From Enterovibrio norvegicus FF-33 (lineage in GTDB: Bacteria > Pseudomonadota > Gammaproteobacteria > Enterobacterales > Vibrionaceae), in assembly GCF_000286835.2 (NCBI RefSeq), contig NZ_AJYD02000003.1, positions 125,255 through 189,254 of the forward strand: a stretch of DNA of 64,000 bases. The letters are read 5' to 3'. A program made the position numbers and the translations under genes. This document shows, in pieces, positions 59,085-64,000 of the stretch. The notes under the pieces are model-generated. The model made no database searches. It was not told where the DNA came from and was given only the letters and a program-made list of their open reading frames with translations. The stretch's first letter is position 1; every line of letters begins with the position of its first letter.

Positions 59085-59156
59085 TCAACGATTGCTGATA
59101 TAGAGGGTGACTTCAAAGCCGAGTCGTAGTTCTGTGTAGCTAGGTTTTTTCCACAT
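59085..59156 (-). CDS. pqqA: PQQ precursor peptide PqqA
   Basis: 23 residues, too short for usual gene finders. It begins [20 protein letters not shown], the classic PqqA sequence. The invariant Glu and Tyr that become PQQ are in the E-V-T-L-Y motif (E15 and Y19). AAGGAG lies 8 bases before the ATG at 59156. It is first gene of pqqABCDE-M16 and is followed by the attenuator hairpin. Confidence 0.95.
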   Translation of the reverse strand: MWKKPSYTELRLGFEVTLYISNR

Positions 59157-59261
59157 AGTGCTTACTCCTTGTACCAGATACTCAAGTGACAAAAATACTC
59201 GCCACCGTTTCTAGCCTAATAAGAAGTCCTAAAACTACCAATCCTACTTTGTGATGATTTC

Positions 59262-59273
59262 TCTCGTACGAGA
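59262..59273. promoter_or_regulatory. 12-bp palindrome upstream of pqqA
   Basis: TCTCGTACGAGA is a perfect palindrome about 105 bases before the pqqA start. Its left half TCTCSTAC also occurs in the palindrome at 32296-32303 before the relay operon (TCTCCTAC), so it may be a common operator. The link is only suggestive. Confidence 0.4.
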
Positions 59274-59326
59274 CACAATAGACTTTTGCCTAATCAGGGA
59301 AAGCCAATACTGACTCCCTCTCACCA

Positions 59327-61450
59327 CTAATAAATATTTGGTGAAACAACCACTACCACGCTTTCATCTGATGACTGAGTCGCCCTTTTCGATTTTCGGT
59401 TCTTGCCGTATTTGTTTGCCACGCAGCGATTTTCATCACTGATGATCGCCACGCACTCTAAACACTGCACACACTCGTTGTAATCAATGCTTCCGTCGTT
59501 GTGGATGGCATTGATACCGCAACTTTTTTCACATAGACGACATGGGCTACCGCATTCGCTGCGACGATTCAGCCAACTGAAAAGCCGAAAACGTCCCAAT
59601 ACCGCCAACCCCGCTCCGAGTGGGCAAAGGTAGCGACAATAGGCTTTGTGAACACGCGCGCTGATCAGCAGCAGAGCCAAGGCATAAATCACGAAAGGCA
59701 GGCTGCGATCAAACACCAAGGTGACGGCCGTTTTGAACGGTTCGACCTCTGCCAGGGTTTCGGCCAGCGACAAACGGTTAAACGCCATGCCCACCAGCAA
59801 CACTAAAACGAAGTATTTGAGATAAATCAGCCGCTGATGCCACGCATCTCTGATTTTCCACTGCCGAACACGATACTTTTCTGCCACTGCGGCGATAAGT
59901 TCCTGCATGGCACCAAACGGGCAAAGCCAACCGCAAAACAGCCCTCGCCCCCATAAAAACAGGCTGATGAACACATACGTCCACAGCACAAACAAAATAG
60001 GATCGAGTAAGAACACCCGAATATCAAAGCCATTCCAGAGTGATAACAACAAGGTGTAGATATTCACCACCGACAACTGCCCTTGGGCATAAAAGCCAAT
60101 GAAGCCAATCACAAACACCAAAGAAGCCAGCCGCGCAGGCGTCAAATAACGATTGAACCGCACTAGCCGACGCTGAAACACAAACACGCCCGTGAGCAGC
60201 ACCAAATACATCGCCATCACCGCGATCTCAGCTTGCCTGTCGATCCAAATTCGTTGCCAAAGCGGCAAGGGTTTTTCTGTTGGCGGCACTGCCACCAACA
60301 AGGTCGACGGCAATGCATATAGGCTTTCGACAAACACATGCTCAGATTCCAAATGGTTTTTCACCAGTTGCACTGTCATGCCGACCGACAGCGGCACGGC
60401 GGGATCAAACCCGCTCTGATCGGAGAACGTGAAGATATTGAGCCGCTCAAACGGCGCAAGTGGCAAAGCAAAGTCGGCGTGTTGGAGATGAAACAAATCC
60501 GCATCACGCAGCGCCAACGGGCTACCTTGCTGACGCAGTGAAAAGCGAGCGGGCGTGGTGCCGCGAACAAAATCGTCCGCCACAAAATGATAGCCTCCGC
60601 GTGATCCCACCAGCAACGCGATTTCACCGGGCGCGAGCGTGTTCATCACGCGCTGGTATTCCGTTTCACCGAGCAGGTTTTTTCCGACCATCGGCGGATT
60701 TAACACCGCCAACGTGAGATCGATAAACGACGTATTGTCGGGTTGATCCGAATCGCGCGCATCGGCAAGGCGCGAGGCATTGACCCCCAACGCGGCGGCA
60801 GCCTCTTCCTCGCTCAGTTGCCAGTGATAGAGGTAGTTGTCATCGTTCAATGCGCTGAGTGATTTGGGCGAAAAAGTGTCGGTATCCAATTTGGTTTGCA
60901 CTGACGAACCAAAGCCTGTCAGCCGTGCCTGCGCCACTTTTCGCGCCGCCGAAATAATGGTGTCATGCACCACCATCACCGACACCGTCGCTTTGGTCAC
61001 GCCATCAAAATAGACAATGTCATCACTGGCGATACGCTGTTGCGCGCTGCCGACTAACACTTGTTGTTTGAGTGATAAACCACCGTACTGATTGATAAAA
61101 TCCACCAGCGGCTTTTCACCCAGACCGTGAAGAAAAATAGGCTCATGATGGCCGAGTAAGGCAATGCCGAGAATGTGCCCGTCGGTGTCGAGGCCAACAC
61201 GCAGATTAATGCTGTCACCAGAAAAGCCGGGGAAATCGGTCAGATCATCCGTTTCAAACAAAAAACCAAGGGGCTGATCGAGTTGATAGATTTCAGTGAC
61301 AGGTAACGTGTCACTGGACGCTTTCATCCGTGTGGCGCTAGGAAAGATTGCCTGTGCCTCCTCACTCACTTCCCGCCAAGATTCAGCAGAAACCAAGAAA
61401 GGCAGCAAGATTAAAAGCAGCCATAGAAACAGGGCACTACGCCATCGCAT
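59327..61450 (-). CDS. NosR-like FMN-binding 4Fe-4S membrane protein
   Basis: 707 residues. Signal peptide (MRWRSALFLWLLLILLPFLVSA), periplasmic FMN-binding domain with VTKATVSV (the covalent-FMN Ser/Thr motif region), then five or six membrane segments. CGWLCPFG and CRYLCPLG on the cytosolic side, and two 4Fe-4S clusters (CGSPCRLCEKSC, CVQCLEC) at the C-terminus. It resembles NosR/NirI electron-transfer proteins. In PQQ clusters its likely job is moving electrons across the membrane. The ATG at 61450 has AGCAGG upstream; two earlier ATGs lie in or next to a terminator. Confidence 0.82.
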   Translation of the reverse strand: MRWRSALFLWLLLILLPFLVSAESWREVSEEAQAIFPSATRMKASSDTLPVTEIYQLDQPLGFLFETDDLTDFPGFSGDSINLRVGLDTDGHILGIALLGHHEPIFLHGLGEKPLVDFINQYGGLSLKQQVLVGSAQQRIASDDIVYFDGVTKATVSVMVVHDTIISAARKVAQARLTGFGSSVQTKLDTDTFSPKSLSALNDDNYLYHWQLSEEEAAAALGVNASRLADARDSDQPDNTSFIDLTLAVLNPPMVGKNLLGETEYQRVMNTLAPGEIALLVGSRGGYHFVADDFVRGTTPARFSLRQQGSPLALRDADLFHLQHADFALPLAPFERLNIFTFSDQSGFDPAVPLSVGMTVQLVKNHLESEHVFVESLYALPSTLLVAVPPTEKPLPLWQRIWIDRQAEIAVMAMYLVLLTGVFVFQRRLVRFNRYLTPARLASLVFVIGFIGFYAQGQLSVVNIYTLLLSLWNGFDIRVFLLDPILFVLWTYVFISLFLWGRGLFCGWLCPFGAMQELIAAVAEKYRVRQWKIRDAWHQRLIYLKYFVLVLLVGMAFNRLSLAETLAEVEPFKTAVTLVFDRSLPFVIYALALLLISARVHKAYCRYLCPLGAGLAVLGRFRLFSWLNRRSECGSPCRLCEKSCGINAIHNDGSIDYNECVQCLECVAIISDENRCVANKYGKNRKSKRATQSSDESVVVVVSPNIY

Positions 61451-61465
61451 GACAAACCTGCTCAT

Positions 61466-61490
61466 AAAAAAGCGGGGCATCATGCCCCGC
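61466..61490 (-). terminator. Terminator between aldehyde dehydrogenase and NosR-like genes
   Basis: GCGGGGCAT and ATGCCCCGC (61490-61472 region) form a nine-bp stem followed by six T on the minus strand. Only 21 bases separate its end from the NosR-like start. Confidence 0.85.
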
Positions 61491-61551
61491 AAAAGCTATT
61501 GTGTCAGGCAGCGCGGGGAGGTCGCAACTGCCTTCAACGAGCGGACAAGGA

Positions 61552-63060
61552 TCAGAAGAAACCTAACGGATTGATGTCGTAGCTCACCAGCAAGTTTTTA
61601 GTTTGTTGATAATGGTTGAGCATCATTTTGTGGTTCTCGCGGCCAATACCTGACTTCTTGTAGCCGCCGAATGCGGCGTGTGCAGGATAGAGGTGGTAGC
61701 AGTTGGTCCACACACGCCCCGCTTGAATAGCACGGCCCATGCGATATGCGCGGTTAACATCACGCGTCCAAAGCCCTGCACCCAGACCGTATTCCGTGTC
61801 ATTGGCGAGTGCTAGCGCTTCAGCTTCATCTTTGAAAGTAGTCACAGCGATCACCGGACCAAAGATCTCTTCTTGGAACACACGCATGGTGTTGTCGCCT
61901 TTGAAGATAGTCGGTTGCACATAGTAACCACCATTCAGATCAGTCGAATGACCGCCCATCAAGACTTCAGCACCTTCGGCACGGCCGATGTCCATGTAAC
62001 CCATGATCTTTTCGAATTGCTCATTGGATGCCTGAGCACCCACTTGCGTTTCGGTGTCGAGCGGGTTGCCATGTTTAATCGCTTTAGTGCGTTCAATGAC
62101 CTTGGCGATAAACGCGTCATAAATGCTTTCTTGAACCAGCACGCGAGATGGGCAAGTACACACTTCGCCTTGGTTAAAGAACGCCAGCACGCAGCCTTCA
62201 ACGGCTTTGCTGATGAATTCATCTTCTTGCTGCATCACATCTTCAAAGAAGATATTCGGTGATTTCCCACCCAGCTCAACCGTTGAAGGGATCAGGTTGT
62301 CAGCCGCGCAGCGCAGCACGTGGTTACCAATGGCCGTCGAACCTGTGAACGCTATTTTCGCAATGCGCGTTGACGTTGCCAGAGCCTGACCGGCTTCTGG
62401 GCCCATGCCGTTAATCACGTTTAAAACGCCTGGTGGGATCAGATCGCCAATGATTTCCATCAACAACAAGATAGTGGTTGGCGTTTGCTCCGCGGGTTTA
62501 AGAACGATGCAGTTACCAGCAGCCAATGCTGGCGCCAGCTTCCATGCCGCCATTAATAGCGGGAAGTTCCATGGGATGATTTGCCCTACAACACCGAGAG
62601 GCTCATGAATGTGGTAGGCCACGGTATTGGCATCGATTTCAGCCGCAGACCCCTCTTGCGACCTAATCGCGCCGGCGAAGTAGCGGAAATGATCGACACA
62701 AAGCGGGAGGTCAGCGGCAAGGGTCTCACGAACAGCCTTGCCGTTTTCCCACGATTCCGCCACGGCCAAGTATTCGATGTTGGCTTCGATGCGATCGGCA
62801 ATTTTGAGCAAGATGTTTGAACGCTCTGTGGCAGATGTAGCCCCCCAAGTCGCTTTGGCTTGGTGAGCGGCGTCGAGCGCCAGCTCAACGTCTTCTGCGG
62901 TTGAGCGAGGGATTTCAGCGATGGAATCACCTGTGCAAGGCGAGGTGTCGGTGAAATACTGCCCTTTGATTGGCGGAACCCAGTCACCGCCGATGTAGTT
63001 AGCATAACGCGCCTTAAAATTAACGACGGCTCCGTCGGTATTCGGTTTTGCGTAAATCAT
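61552..63060 (-). CDS. exaC: NAD-dependent aldehyde dehydrogenase (ExaC-type)
   Basis: 502 residues. Oxidises the aldehyde made by the quinoprotein dehydrogenases to carboxylate. NAD fold [30 protein letters not shown], catalytic Glu in [12 protein letters not shown], and nucleophile Cys in [12 protein letters not shown] (around residue 300). Close to acetaldehyde dehydrogenase ExaC/AldB of ethanol oxidisers. AGGGGTGGAC precedes the ATG at 63060. Confidence 0.9.
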   Translation of the reverse strand: MIYAKPNTDGAVVNFKARYANYIGGDWVPPIKGQYFTDTSPCTGDSIAEIPRSTAEDVELALDAAHQAKATWGATSATERSNILLKIADRIEANIEYLAVAESWENGKAVRETLAADLPLCVDHFRYFAGAIRSQEGSAAEIDANTVAYHIHEPLGVVGQIIPWNFPLLMAAWKLAPALAAGNCIVLKPAEQTPTTILLLMEIIGDLIPPGVLNVINGMGPEAGQALATSTRIAKIAFTGSTAIGNHVLRCAADNLIPSTVELGGKSPNIFFEDVMQQEDEFISKAVEGCVLAFFNQGEVCTCPSRVLVQESIYDAFIAKVIERTKAIKHGNPLDTETQVGAQASNEQFEKIMGYMDIGRAEGAEVLMGGHSTDLNGGYYVQPTIFKGDNTMRVFQEEIFGPVIAVTTFKDEAEALALANDTEYGLGAGLWTRDVNRAYRMGRAIQAGRVWTNCYHLYPAHAAFGGYKKSGIGRENHKMMLNHYQQTKNLLVSYDINPLGFF

Positions 63061-63456
63061 TGTCCACCCCTGTGTTTGGCGATTTTCCCTGTGTCGTCCC
63101 TAACATGTCTTAGTCAAACCAAATATCTATTTAAGGAGTTGGTCAATTCAGAACAGTGTCAGGCGTTATGATTAGAGTATGAAACTCTCACAGGATCTCT
63201 CCATCGCCCCATGGTCGGCAAAATCTCATACTTTGGAGGGAGATGAGACCGGGAGCGAGGGCTAGGCCACAGATTTACGCGCTTAACGATGAGTATTATT
63301 CGCTCCGCACACCTCTGTCTGTCCCGATTTCAATAACGGCAACACGTTGCATGACGAATACCTGTTATCACTGCGTTCATGGCGATCATCAGACAAGAGA
63401 ATGCCGAGCATCCGCTCGGCATTGTGGTTTTCATCAAGTAAATTCAACGTGAAGGT
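63061..63456. promoter_or_regulatory. exaC upstream region with terminator of the next gene
   Basis: 396 bases, no convincing gene. Hairpin AATGCCGAGC (63400-63409) / GCTCGGCATT (63414-63423) has a perfect 10-bp stem and is the likely end of the minus-strand dehydrogenase transcript, although the tail is T-rich rather than a T-run. The rest holds the exaC promoter; no operator identified. Confidence 0.5.
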
Positions 63457-64000
63457 TTAGCGCTTCGGCAGCTTAAAGGTCCACACCATGCCACCTTGGT
63501 TGAAGTCCTTCACGCGCTTGGCAACGTCGCCCCCCCAAAGTGGCACTGCACCGCCCCAGCCAGACAAGACCGAGATGTATTGCTCACCGTCCATGTCCCA
63601 TGTCACCGGGCTACCCACGATGCCAGAGCCAGTATTGAACTTGTAAAGCAGCTCGCCCGTCTTGTCATCAAAAGCCATCAGGTAGCCTTCTGGGTTACCG
63701 GTGAATACCAGTCCACCCGCGGTCGTCAACACGCCACCCCACAAGGGCGCATAGTTTTTGTATTCCCAGACACGCTCACCGGTTTTCGGATCGTAAGCAC
63801 GCAACACACCGATGTAATCTTCATTTAGCGCTTTAATGGTAAAACCCGCACCGAGGTAAGCGGCCCCTTTTTTGTAAGCAACCGGCTCATTCCAAATGTC
63901 CATTTGCCACTCATTAGCAGGCACGTAGAACAAACCCGTTTTCGCGCTATATGCCATCGGCATCCAGTTTTTACCGCCAAGGAAGGACGGCGCGGAAGTC
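63457..64000 (-). CDS. PQQ-dependent alcohol dehydrogenase, C-terminal part (runs off window)
   Basis: The last ~181 codons of a second quinoprotein dehydrogenase. At the edge the frame reads [21 protein letters not shown], the conserved GGKNW block, and it goes on with [21 protein letters not shown] and [28 protein letters not shown], closing propeller blades typical of ExaA/XoxF. The metal-binding region lies outside, so calcium versus lanthanide type cannot be told. Same direction as exaC and pqq genes, consistent with an ethanol-oxidation cluster. Confidence 0.93.
   Translation of the reverse strand, partial: TSAPSFLGGKNWMPMAYSAKTGLFYVPANEWQMDIWNEPVAYKKGAAYLGAGFTIKALNEDYIGVLRAYDPKTGERVWEYKNYAPLWGGVLTTAGGLVFTGNPEGYLMAFDDKTGELLYKFNTGSGIVGSPVTWDMDGEQYISVLSGWGGAVPLWGGDVAKRVKDFNQGGMVWTFKLPKR

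Noticed and set aside
63243-63452. 69-codon plus-strand frame before the second dehydrogenase
   Set aside because: Overlaps a probable terminator, antisense to nearby genes, with no family signature.

Overview
The window looks like a chromosomal segment of a marine, Vibrionaceae-type gammaproteobacterium. The evidence is the gene order cgtA / rpmA-rplU / ispB / mdh / argR, the divergent tamAB and msrA with ytfK and ytfJ, mpl and fbp, and fklB beside an OapA/YtfB gene. A Grimontia- or Enterovibrio-like genus is a guess; the sequence alone does not settle it. A full PQQ (pyrroloquinoline quinone) pathway is unusual in that family.

Layout. 0-20.4 kb is housekeeping: ribosomal proteins and a GTPase, octaprenyl diphosphate synthase, malate dehydrogenase and ArgR, a fused TRAP permease with a Usp protein, UbiX, Mpl, FBPase, the TamAB translocation system, MsrA, YtfK, YtfJ, a 29-residue membrane microprotein and a gammaproteobacterial conserved protein. 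20.4-26.6 kb is a sulfate-activation and siroheme operon (cysG-cysD-cysN-SLC13 permease-cysC). 26.8-31.1 kb returns to housekeeping (cpdB, elaA, oapA/ytfB, fklB).

31.2-43.8 kb is the first accessory block. It holds a LysR gene divergent from a quinoprotein relay operon (CxxxCW rhodanese-like protein, zinc metallohydrolase, SoxYZ-like carrier). Next comes a PQQ alcohol dehydrogenase carrying the extra aspartate that marks lanthanide-dependent enzymes, then a pseudoazurin-like blue copper protein, a small four-cysteine exported protein, an XoxJ/MxaJ-type binding protein and a DUF2380 protein. An outer-membrane barrel and a secreted alkylsulfatase follow on the other strand, with a divergent LysR gene. 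cysJ-cysI-cysH comes next, at 43.9-48.2 kb.

48.5-64 kb is the second accessory block. It contains a multi-PAS hybrid histidine kinase with a FIST sensor protein, a divergent LuxR-type response regulator, pqqA-B-C-D-E with an M16 peptidase, a NosR-like FMN/Fe-S membrane protein, an ExaC-type aldehyde dehydrogenase and the 3' end of a second PQQ dehydrogenase running off the window.

Inferred joint working: the alkylsulfatase would cut sulfate esters into sulfate and a primary alcohol. Periplasmic quinoproteins would oxidise the alcohol, possibly passing electrons to the blue copper protein, and the aldehyde dehydrogenase would complete the oxidation. The sulfate could feed the two cys operons that flank the block. 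The kinase/FIST/regulator trio resembles regulators of ethanol oxidation in pseudomonads. Family assignments come from motifs and neighbourhood; no database search was run.
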